A DNA stretch of 64,000 nt from contig NZ_JSUS01000012.1 of the NCBI RefSeq assembly GCF_000805455.1, positions 62,001-126,000 on the forward strand. The letters are read 5' to 3'. Position numbers and translations under genes: made by a program. This document shows, in pieces, positions 1-5,458 of the stretch. Under the pieces are notes generated by a model. The model worked only from the letters and a program-made list of their open reading frames with translations. It searched no databases and was not told the origin of the DNA. Origin of the DNA: Acinetobacter sp. A47 (GTDB taxonomy: Bacteria > Pseudomonadota > Gammaproteobacteria > Pseudomonadales > Moraxellaceae). How positions within the stretch are numbered: position 1 is the stretch's first letter; each line of letters begins with the position of its first letter.

Positions 1-164
1 ATTTTGGCCAATAGCTTTAGGCAACAGTGGCATTTCAAATTTTGCATCAATTTTTCTGCATTAGAAAAACAAACCGAATAGTATAAAAAAAAGTGAAAAA
101 GAACAAATATTTGTTCATTTTATGTAGAATGGTCAGTATATATAATCGAAACTGGAGTTTTTAT
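1..164. other. Prophage sequence upstream of ogr, unassigned
   Basis: No complete gene is visible. Two plus-strand frames are open from the window edge, with stops at 62-64 and 79-81. Either could be the 3' end of a late gene, since in P2 the tail gene D precedes ogr, but I cannot choose between them. The stretch before ogr is very AT-rich and holds the palindrome listed separately. Confidence 0.3.
101..116. promoter_or_regulatory. Perfect 16-bp palindrome upstream of ogr
   Basis: GAACAAATATTTGTTC is an exact inverted repeat with no spacer, about 50 bases before the chosen ogr start. Its position suits an operator or activator site controlling ogr. The binding protein is unknown. Confidence 0.4.
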
Positions 165-470
165 ATGCAGACCGAAACTTACAACAGAATTAATAAAAAT
201 AATGGTCGACCACAAATTAACTGTCCTCATTGCCAAAATCATCATTTAAAAATCAGATCCAGTCAGCAAAAGCACCCATTACTTAAAGAGATACGATTGC
301 AATGCCCAAACTTTGAATGCAGCTTTTCATGTGTGGCCAACATCGAGCTTATGTATACGGTTTCTCCAAGTGGCATACCGAATCCTTCAATAAATTTACC
401 AACCTTTAAAGTATTAAAGCAGTTACAGGCAGCAAATGATGAAATGTGGAGACTTAAAAAGTATGAATGA
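165..470 (+). CDS. ogr: Ogr/Delta-type zinc-finger activator of phage late genes
   Basis: This 101-aa protein has the Ogr/Delta layout: an N-terminal CPHC pair followed by IRSS, a second cysteine pair in CPNFEC about 30 residues later, and a conserved LMYTVSPSGIPNP-like tail. P2 Ogr and P4 Delta are Zn-binding activators that recruit RNA polymerase to late promoters of P2-type phages. An upstream in-frame start at 93 exists, but the ATG at 165 has a GGAG about 8 bases before it and gives the usual family length. The stop overlaps the next start. Its presence says this element either has P2-like late genes to the left or is a satellite exploiting a P2-like helper. Confidence 0.85.
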   Translation: MQTETYNRINKNNGRPQINCPHCQNHHLKIRSSQQKHPLLKEIRLQCPNFECSFSCVANIELMYTVSPSGIPNPSINLPTFKVLKQLQAANDEMWRLKKYE

Positions 471-687
471 AAATCAATTATTTGAATTATTTTATATGGA
501 TGTGAAACCTTCAATGAATCCACCATTAATGCCGAAACATCATTGTGATGGTTTAAAAGCATTTTGGCGTGAACGTTTTTTGAATGCATTTTATGGAAGG
601 ACTGAACCTCTGTCATATATGAGTTGGGGAGAAATTCCTCAAATGTGGCTTGCTGGCTATAACCATGCAAAAGAAAATCAGGACTAA
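463..687 (+). CDS. Small phage protein of unknown function downstream of ogr
   Basis: A 74-aa protein, rich in Trp, Met and aromatic residues, with no motif I recognise. The start at 463 overlaps the ogr stop by 8 bases, which suggests translational coupling; an in-frame ATG at 436 is possible but sits deeper in ogr. A rho-independent terminator follows directly, so ogr and this gene form a short unit. Proteins of this kind are common after ogr in Acinetobacter prophages, but the role is not known to me. Confidence 0.6.
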   Translation: MNENQLFELFYMDVKPSMNPPLMPKHHCDGLKAFWRERFLNAFYGRTEPLSYMSWGEIPQMWLAGYNHAKENQD

Positions 688-690
688 AAA

Positions 691-716
691 AATGAGGCTT
701 TAAGCCTCATTTTTAT
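691..716. terminator. Rho-independent terminator after the ogr unit
   Basis: ATGAGGCTT and AAGCCTCAT form a 9-bp perfect stem followed by a T-rich run. The stem is also usable from the minus side, ending the convergent membrane-protein gene whose stop lies inside it. Confidence 0.8.
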
Positions 717-1410
717 TTTCTGGTTCAGAAACTGGCTCTATCTTTTTTCTTGCCATTTTTAAAAGTAGATAAGCATCATTAAAAGCTGCGAACATTTTGA
801 AGTATACATAACCAATAAATGTAAAACCTACAAAAATAGTAATTAGGAGGAGAGCGTATATAACTATATAATCGGCAGGAGGTTGATGTTTTCCTAAAAA
901 AGACTTGATAAACCACATTCCAAAAAATATAAAACCGATCCAAAATACCATACCTAAAAATAAGAATAACCCAGCCTTTTTAGAGCTAATAGGTTTTTCA
1001 CTATAAAGAATGTTTTCGTTATCGTTAAATTTAACAAGGTGTGAACAGTTACTGAATTTTTTTAAAGCAGAAATGGGAGAGAGAAAGGTGTTAAAATGAA
1101 TTAATGTTTGTAGATGATTAACTTTTGTTTTTAATAAAATTTGATATTCAATAACTTTTATCTCATGTCTAAAAACCTGTTTTTCCTGTTCAGTATAGAG
1201 ATCAGAGTCAACTCGCTCATTAAGTATTTTTAACTGATTTTTTTTAGTACGGAAGAGGGATGTAATATCAGAAAATAATCCCATAGATTTTACTTTTTCA
1301 TAAGTGAATAAAAAAATAATTAAAAACAAAAGAGCGAAACTGAAGGGTTGATATACAGGATTTAAAAATAGGGTTGCTGCTAAATCAGTGAGTTTTTCAA
1401 AAATTGCCAT
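700..1410 (-). CDS. Membrane protein of unknown function (prophage cargo)
   Basis: A 236-aa protein with a hydrophobic segment near residues 20-40, a polar charged middle of about 100 residues, and two further membrane spans near residues 150-215 with a basic C-terminal tail. The start MAIFEK is preferred because the upstream extension to 1473 is an unlikely Cys/Ile-rich stretch running into the repeat at 1459. The gene is strikingly AT-rich and transcribed against ogr. It lies directly downstream of a second AT-rich membrane gene in the same orientation, so the two may act together. No family recognised. Its place between ogr and the immunity region is typical of lysogenic-conversion or anti-phage cargo, which is inference only. 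Confidence 0.65.
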   Translation of the reverse strand: MAIFEKLTDLAATLFLNPVYQPFSFALLFLIIFLFTYEKVKSMGLFSDITSLFRTKKNQLKILNERVDSDLYTEQEKQVFRHEIKVIEYQILLKTKVNHLQTLIHFNTFLSPISALKKFSNCSHLVKFNDNENILYSEKPISSKKAGLFLFLGMVFWIGFIFFGMWFIKSFLGKHQPPADYIVIYALLLITIFVGFTFIGYVYFKMFAAFNDAYLLLKMARKKIEPVSEPENKNEA

Positions 1411-1458
1411 TTTAATTAATCTACATAAACATATATTAAAAAATAATATGATGCTATT

Positions 1459-1487
1459 TTGACATAGCAACACACAATCGGCAATAT
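1459..1487 (+). repeat. 29-bp promoter-like direct repeat, copy 1
   Basis: 25 of 29 bases match 3001-3029. It begins with TTGACA and ends CGGCAATAT. The copies differ mainly in the central operator-like half-sites, which are degraded here. Together the two copies bracket the 487-aa cargo gene. Confidence 0.7.
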
Positions 1488-1493
1488 AATTGA

Positions 1494-2957
1494 TTATGAG
1501 TTAGACGGTGGCTTCATTCTTGAGTTAATCGCTTCTACAATCTTATCTGGAAGGTTTTTAAAGGCTTCTGGTAAAGCGATTTCTTCACTTTTAGCTGCAA
1601 ATTTCCCATCTGAATTTTGGTTAAAATAAACAGGAATTAATTCTTTACGAACATTTAATTGATCATTTGGCTCCATATTCGCCATGAAAGGCTCTAATGC
1701 AGCTAGTTGAAGAAAGGTTCGATGATTTTCTTGATAACATTCGTAATGTTTTGCTGCCTGTTTTGAGAAATAAAGAGCTAAAACAAAAAACATCAATGAA
1801 ATTGTTAATCTAGCGAGAATTGTAAAGTATGCATTAATTGGAGTTTCATCCCCCCAATGCTGTATAACAGGGATAAGTAAAATTATAGCAGTAAAAATAA
1901 TTGCTGCGTATAAGGCATTGCTCGTATATTTTCTAAATTTTTTATATTCATCTTGTTCATCAATTGCCTTTTTATTATAGTTTTCTGTTAATTTATAAAT
2001 GCCTGCATTTTGAACTAGCTTCGTAAAGCTTTCATAGTTTTTTAAAGCATTATTGTAGGTGTTATCTATAGTTTTAATTTTATCCATATATATCTTACTT
2101 GCATCTATAAGTCCATTCTCAATTCTTGTTTTTATTTCTGTGTTGTTATTTTCCTGAATTTTATTTAATTCTTTCTCATAGCTTAATAGTTTGTTTTGTA
2201 CATCTTTATGATGCTTTTCAAGTTGAGTAAAAGAGTCCTTTAATATCTTATAATCATTTAAAGTGCTGCTATAATCATTTTGGATTTTCTTAACCTCATG
2301 CGCATGCTTGGCTAGTAATTCATTAGATCCATTTTGTATTTTTTTTAATAGAACTTCAGTTTCTTCCAAGAATTTTTTTTCGTACTTTTCATTTATTAAG
2401 CTTGAAAATCCGAAAATAGAATTGTTTGTTTCAAATACGATTTCATTGAATAAATCTTTAATTTTTTTGGATGTTGATGAAGCTTTATTTGATGAAGTTA
2501 AGAGAGTCGAAATATGAAGTTCTAGTTTTTCATAAGTTTCTAATTTTATAACTTCATCTTTTTTAATAATGTTGGGTTGATTTAAGTAAATATAATTGAA
2601 AATCTCTTCTATTTCTAGTAGTAGAATGTTGAAACTTTCTTGAGTGTCAATTGTTTGTTCACAAAGTTGTATTACTTTATGGTTAGATATTTTTAAGGTG
2701 TAATCAGTGTAGTTAGAGAAAAATATACTTGCTTGCAAATCTACAGATTTTATATTGTTGATGGTTTTTTCTAAATTGTAACGAAAATCTGTAAATTTAT
2801 TTTTTAAAACGTTTTGGGTTTTGCTGATTTCAATTTTCGAAATTTTTTCAATTAGATCTATAAGCCTTGAATGGTATAGGTCAAAACTATTGAATTTATC
2901 TATTAGAACAGTAAAGTGATTTTTTTCTTTTAAGTTAAAGTTAGCAAGTTTATACAT
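1494..2957 (-). CDS. Coiled-coil membrane protein of unknown function (prophage cargo)
   Basis: A 487-aa protein. Residues 1 to about 330 are Lys/Glu/Asn/Leu-rich and strongly helical, with coiled-coil-like heptads around residues 210-280. Two adjacent membrane spans follow at about 345-395, then a soluble tail of about 90 residues ending in Pro/Ser. An SD-like run of G's (TATAGGGGG) lies 6-7 bases before the ATG, so the start is well supported. Base composition is far more AT-rich than the replication genes to its right, suggesting separate acquisition. The gene is bracketed by imperfect 29-bp direct repeats (1459-1487 and 3001-3029). I cannot assign a function; a membrane-tethered sensor for a defence or superinfection-exclusion role would fit the architecture but is not demonstrated. 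Confidence 0.7.
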   Translation of the reverse strand: MYKLANFNLKEKNHFTVLIDKFNSFDLYHSRLIDLIEKISKIEISKTQNVLKNKFTDFRYNLEKTINNIKSVDLQASIFFSNYTDYTLKISNHKVIQLCEQTIDTQESFNILLLEIEEIFNYIYLNQPNIIKKDEVIKLETYEKLELHISTLLTSSNKASSTSKKIKDLFNEIVFETNNSIFGFSSLINEKYEKKFLEETEVLLKKIQNGSNELLAKHAHEVKKIQNDYSSTLNDYKILKDSFTQLEKHHKDVQNKLLSYEKELNKIQENNNTEIKTRIENGLIDASKIYMDKIKTIDNTYNNALKNYESFTKLVQNAGIYKLTENYNKKAIDEQDEYKKFRKYTSNALYAAIIFTAIILLIPVIQHWGDETPINAYFTILARLTISLMFFVLALYFSKQAAKHYECYQENHRTFLQLAALEPFMANMEPNDQLNVRKELIPVYFNQNSDGKFAAKSEEIALPEAFKNLPDKIVEAINSRMKPPSNS

Positions 2958-3000
2958 AATAATCCCCCTATATCAAAAATTAAAAAAATATCTTCTAATC

Positions 3001-3030
3001 TTGACATAGTGTCACACTATCGGCAATATG
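3001..3030 (+). promoter_or_regulatory. Leader promoter with embedded operator; direct repeat copy 2
   Basis: A consensus -35 (TTGACA, 3001-3006) is followed 17 bases later by a weaker -10 region around CAATAT/TATGTA. Between them lies ATAGTGTCACACTAT (3006-3020), an exact 7-bp inverted repeat around one base. The half-site ATAGTGTCAC recurs in the CI-gene/RHH-gene divergent region at 4789, so the same repressor plausibly binds both. This would be the promoter of the antisense-RNA leader. Confidence 0.55.
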
Positions 3031-3078
3031 TAACGGCACAGCAAAATCTGTGCACAGGCGTGGAAACCTGTTTTTATT

Positions 3079-3085
3079 CTACGAG
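3079..3085 (+). promoter_or_regulatory. seqA-like element complementary to the antisense RNA
   Basis: CTACGAG is the exact complement of the CTCGTAG core at 3189-3195 inside the candidate antisense RNA, and matches the target site at 3271-3277. In phage P4, seqA and seqC flank the CI RNA carrying the complementary seqB. Confidence 0.45.
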
Positions 3086-3097
3086 CGCATATTAAAT

Positions 3098-3121
3098 GGT
3101 CGCTTTAGCGTCCTTTTTTTT
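3098..3121 (+). terminator. Leader terminator
   Basis: GGTCGC and GCGTCC can form a short stem with one mismatch, followed by eight T's. It lies between the leader promoter and the candidate antisense RNA, so it could attenuate readthrough into the downstream small genes. Confidence 0.55.
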
Positions 3122-3154
3122 GCCTAAAAAGTCTGATCGGCTATACTTGTTATG

Positions 3155-3258
3155 GTAGATCGGGCAGGGCAGCTTTGTGCTGGCCGTACTCGTAGGACGG
3201 TATTTCCACCCCTGTTCGGTCTACCTCCATTCCGTGGAAAGAGTGGTGGTAGGTTTGC
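3155..3258 (+). ncRNA. C4 / P4-CI-like antisense immunity RNA
   Basis: Positions 3155-3168 and 3211-3224 can form a continuous 14-bp helix with three G-U pairs. Inside it, TACTCGTAGG (3187-3196) is perfectly complementary to CCTACGAGTA (3270-3279), which lies just before the ATG at 3286, and in part to 3079-3085. TTTCCAC (3203-3209) can also pair with GTGGAAA (3234-3240). The order promoter, seqA, small RNA with seqB, seqC, small ORF is that of the P4 CI RNA and the P1/P7 C4 RNA, which silence the downstream operon of their own transcript. The general look of the GGTCTACCTCC and GGTGGTAGGTT segments also recalls C4 RNA. Exact ends are not visible. Confidence 0.6.
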
Positions 3259-3285
3259 AAAAAACTTAACCTACGAGTAAATACC

Positions 3286-3456
3286 ATGAAAAAATCAATT
3301 CATGCGATCGAGCACACCCCAATCTATAACTGGCACGAATATCAACAACGCCAGAAGCAAATCAAATCCGCAAAATTCCGTAAAAACTGTATAGATGGCG
3401 CAGCAGCGTTATGTACGGTAATGTTTACCTTTTCCCTATTGTTCTGGGGGGTTTAG
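3286..3456 (+). CDS. 56-aa membrane protein, target of the antisense RNA
   Basis: A 56-aa ORF with a polar, basic N-terminus of about 35 residues and one hydrophobic C-terminal span ending FWGV. The antisense-complementary sequence sits 6-16 bases before its ATG, covering the place where a ribosome would bind, so its translation is the likely regulated step. It occupies the position of kil in P4 or icd in P1. No sequence similarity to either can be claimed by eye. Confidence 0.55.
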   Translation: MKKSIHAIEHTPIYNWHEYQQRQKQIKSAKFRKNCIDGAAALCTVMFTFSLLFWGV

Positions 3457-3458
3457 AG

Positions 3459-3560
3459 ATGCCATTAATTCAATCGTTTTATTTTCATTCAACGGCATTA
3501 ATATTTTCTGGACTCTTTTTAGTCATTTCGATTTATTTATTAAAAGGATGCTTGGCATGA
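3459..3560 (+). CDS. 33-aa single-span membrane peptide
   Basis: Starts three bases after the previous stop, contains one hydrophobic helix covering most of its length, and its TGA overlaps the next ATG (ATGA). The tight packing with both neighbours argues for a translated, coupled small ORF rather than chance. Function unknown. Confidence 0.45.
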   Translation: MPLIQSFYFHSTALIFSGLFLVISIYLLKGCLA

Positions 3561-4108
3561 ATACGGAATTAATTCCATACGTCCCCCTTTCCCCACGAGT
3601 TCAATCGAAAAACCGTGAGCTGGTTGGCATCTGCATCCAATTTTTTGAAATAGTAGACAGATCGGTATGTTTATCTGTTAAAATCAATCACTTACAAGCG
3701 AGGGGAGAACTCGCAATTTGTCCCGATCAGATAAATGATTTGGCTGACCAAGTACAACAAAAGCGTCTTGATATTGATAAGCTAAGGCAAGCACTCGAAA
3801 GTCTTATCTATCCAGTATTCAAAGGTGAGAAAAACATTATTAGTCCTATTTGGAATAATCAGGAGATTACAGTCTGGGAATTTCAATTAAATCATATTGA
3901 TAGGACTTTATGCATGAAAACTACTTATACAGACGCGTCACAATATCTTGATAGCACTCTTGGCGCGCTTCGTATTTGGAGAAATTCATTACAAACAGGA
4001 TTAGATAATCCAGACGTAACTTTTAAAGTAAATGACTTGGTTCATTTCTTACAGGATCTGGAGCTAAAGCTGGAAAAAGTCCAGGACTATGTAGAGGAAA
4101 CTGAATAG
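3557..4108 (+). CDS. Phage protein of unknown function, possible antirepressor
   Basis: A 183-aa soluble protein, mixed helical, with no recognisable motif. The ATG at 3557 overlaps the preceding stop; an in-frame ATG at 3548 is less likely. It is the last gene of the antisense-controlled unit and ends at a strong terminator facing the repressor gene. In P1/P7 the C4-controlled operon ends with the antirepressor ant, so an antirepressor role toward the CI-like protein encoded at 4400-4747 is a reasonable, untested idea. Confidence 0.6.
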   Translation: MNTELIPYVPLSPRVQSKNRELVGICIQFFEIVDRSVCLSVKINHLQARGELAICPDQINDLADQVQQKRLDIDKLRQALESLIYPVFKGEKNIISPIWNNQEITVWEFQLNHIDRTLCMKTTYTDASQYLDSTLGALRIWRNSLQTGLDNPDVTFKVNDLVHFLQDLELKLEKVQDYVEETE

Positions 4109-4111
4109 ATG

Positions 4112-4143
4112 AAAAAAGCCTCCGATTTCGGAGGCTTTTTTAT
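4112..4143. terminator. Bidirectional terminator
   Basis: AAAAGCCTCCGA and TCGGAGGCTTTT form a long perfect stem followed by T's in both directions. It separates the plus-strand leader operon from the minus-strand repressor operon. Confidence 0.9.
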
Positions 4144-4146
4144 TTC

Positions 4147-4389
4147 TTATAAAAGCTTATATAAGTCATCAAGATCAATTAATGGGATATCCTGGTGCAG
4201 CATTAATTCATTCTCTCCACAGAATGAAATAGCGTGCCCTGAAACTAATAAGTATTTTATTTGTTTGTCTGTAAAACTAGGGCGAATATTGTCCTTCCAA
4301 TAACACTCTAATTTAAACAGTATTTCCTGTCCCTTAATGGATTCATAATCACTATGAATCTTTATTTTAAATTGATTTGGTTTTTGCAT
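4147..4389 (-). CDS. Phage protein of unknown function downstream of the repressor
   Basis: An 80-aa acidic protein rich in Lys, Asp and Leu, with no motif I recognise. It follows the repressor gene by 10 bases in the same direction and ends at the shared terminator, so it is expected to be expressed in the lysogen together with the repressor. Confidence 0.6.
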   Translation of the reverse strand: MQKPNQFKIKIHSDYESIKGQEILFKLECYWKDNIRPSFTDKQIKYLLVSGHAISFCGENELMLHQDIPLIDLDDLYKLL

Positions 4390-4399
4390 TGCAGTTTAA

Positions 4400-4747
4400 C
4401 TATTTTTCGATGTCCTTCGCATAAGCTTTAGAGAGTCCTAATAAACTAAGCTGTCCTTCTGGAGACAGCTGTCTATAAGCTTTCAATAACAAGCTTTCCT
4501 CGCTTGTTAATCCGCTAAATTCTGGATCAATACCGAGCAATACATATCGGATATCGATACCTTGATCATGTAGTTTTTTTAGGTAAACCCACTGATCAGG
4601 AACCTTCGTCCGGACATAATTTCCTAACGTATTTTCATGTGCCCCAATTTCTCTGGAGAGGGATTTTGCCTTGAAATGATTCCGTTCCAATTCTTCCTTG
4701 AATCTTCCTGCCATTTCAACTGATAGCTCCGCCTCAATTTCGGACAT
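4400..4747 (-). CDS. CI-like phage repressor (XRE-type helix-turn-helix)
   Basis: A 115-aa protein. Residues about 25-50 (KSLSREIGAHENTLGNY) read as a lambda-repressor-type helix-turn-helix, followed by IDIRYVLLGI, a common closing of phage XRE repressor domains, and a short helical tail. It lacks the LexA-like protease domain, so it should not be RecA-cleavable. The ATG at 4747 has AAGGTG 7 bases upstream; the GTG three codons earlier is less likely. It is divergent from the RHH/replication genes across an operator-rich gap, the standard layout for a lysogeny switch. Confidence 0.8.
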   Translation of the reverse strand: MSEIEAELSVEMAGRFKEELERNHFKAKSLSREIGAHENTLGNYVRTKVPDQWVYLKKLHDQGIDIRYVLLGIDPEFSGLTSEESLLLKAYRQLSPEGQLSLLGLSKAYAKDIEK

Positions 4748-4783
4748 ATATTTCACCTTTTAGTATTGTAAGAACATAATAGT

Positions 4784-4805
4784 GTGCTATAGTGTCACAT
4801 AGCAC
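4784..4805. promoter_or_regulatory. Divergent operator region of the lysogeny switch
   Basis: GTGCTAT (4784-4790) and ATAGCAC (4799-4805) are exact inverted repeats around AGTGTCAC. A wider imperfect symmetry runs from about 4774 to 4815. ATAGTGTCAC is shared with the leader promoter at 3006. A rightward promoter may be TTGTAA (4766) and TATAGT (4788) spaced 16 bases, overlapping the operator. Confidence 0.6.
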
Positions 4806-4830
4806 ATCACTATGTTCCAAAGGATACATT

Positions 4831-5025
4831 ATGAGCACAGAAAAAACACCTCCAATTCTCTCTAGAGCACCAAAGCTCGATGAACCTCGCAAGCAGGTTG
4901 CCTTTTACCTACCTAAAAGCGAAGTATCAAAAATCGACGCAGAGGTAAAAAAAACCAACCGCAGCCGTTCGAGCATTATCGGTGAACGTTACTACTTAGG
5001 GTTACAAGTGCAAGAGCAGGAGTAG
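4831..5025 (+). CDS. Ribbon-helix-helix-type DNA-binding protein
   Basis: A 64-aa protein. The segment KQVAFYLPKSEVSKIDAEVK followed by RSRSSIIGERY has the strand-helix-helix pattern of Arc/CopG-like regulators. It starts at the ATG with AAAGGA 8 bases upstream rather than at 4792, which lies inside the operator. As the first gene rightward of the repressor it occupies a cro/cox-like position and may control early transcription or excision. Confidence 0.65.
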   Translation: MSTEKTPPILSRAPKLDEPRKQVAFYLPKSEVSKIDAEVKKTNRSRSSIIGERYYLGLQVQEQE

Positions 5026-5029
5026 ATAT

Positions 5030-5257
5030 ATGAAAATCAAGCAAAAAAGAGATAACCGTTTCAATGTGAATCTAACAGATGACGAAACTCAGTTATTTAA
5101 TATTATTTACCGTTTAACCGGTGAAAATATTGGCCCGATGCTCAGAAATCTAGCGTTAAAGCAAGCACTTGCAATTTTAATTGCAGACGATGGGGCTGAT
5201 TTTAATCTACAAAAAATATTGGAAAAAGGCGCAGCAGAGCACCTCGAAGGGAGCTAA
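5030..5257 (+). CDS. Small phage protein, possible ribbon-helix-helix
   Basis: A 75-aa protein with RFNVNLTDDETQLFNIIYR followed by a second helix, compatible with a ribbon-helix-helix fold. It is four bases from the upstream gene and two from the next, in a tight early operon. Function unknown; DNA binding is inferred only from the pattern. Confidence 0.55.
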   Translation: MKIKQKRDNRFNVNLTDDETQLFNIIYRLTGENIGPMLRNLALKQALAILIADDGADFNLQKILEKGAAEHLEGS

Positions 5258-5259
5258 TA

Positions 5260-5454
5260 ATGCTGACAAAAATTCCAAAACAGAACCCAATTATTCTATC
5301 TGACCAAGAATTAAGAATTATTGAAGAAGCCAGAGTTGCACTCGGTTTAGAAACTACTGAGGAAGCCTTAGAAACCCTAATTCGGATGAGAGTTCGGGAA
5401 TTAATGATGAAGCTTGCTGGACGAGAAATCGTTAAAACTCAACGCTACTTGTAG
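5260..5454 (+). CDS. Small phage protein of unknown function
   Basis: A 64-aa, mostly helical protein (ILSDQELRIIEEARVALG then TTEEALETLIRMR), again compatible with a small RHH-like or dimeric helical regulator. It abuts the primase gene and probably couples to it. No firm family. Confidence 0.55.
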   Translation: MLTKIPKQNPIILSDQELRIIEEARVALGLETTEEALETLIRMRVRELMMKLAGREIVKTQRYL

Positions 5455-5458
5455 AAAA

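Noticed and set aside
263..670. Minus-strand ORF opposite ogr
   Set aside because: It lies wholly antisense to two better-supported plus-strand phage genes.
4109..4303. Plus-strand ORF beginning at the terminator
   Set aside because: It starts inside a strong terminator hairpin and is antisense to the 80-aa gene.
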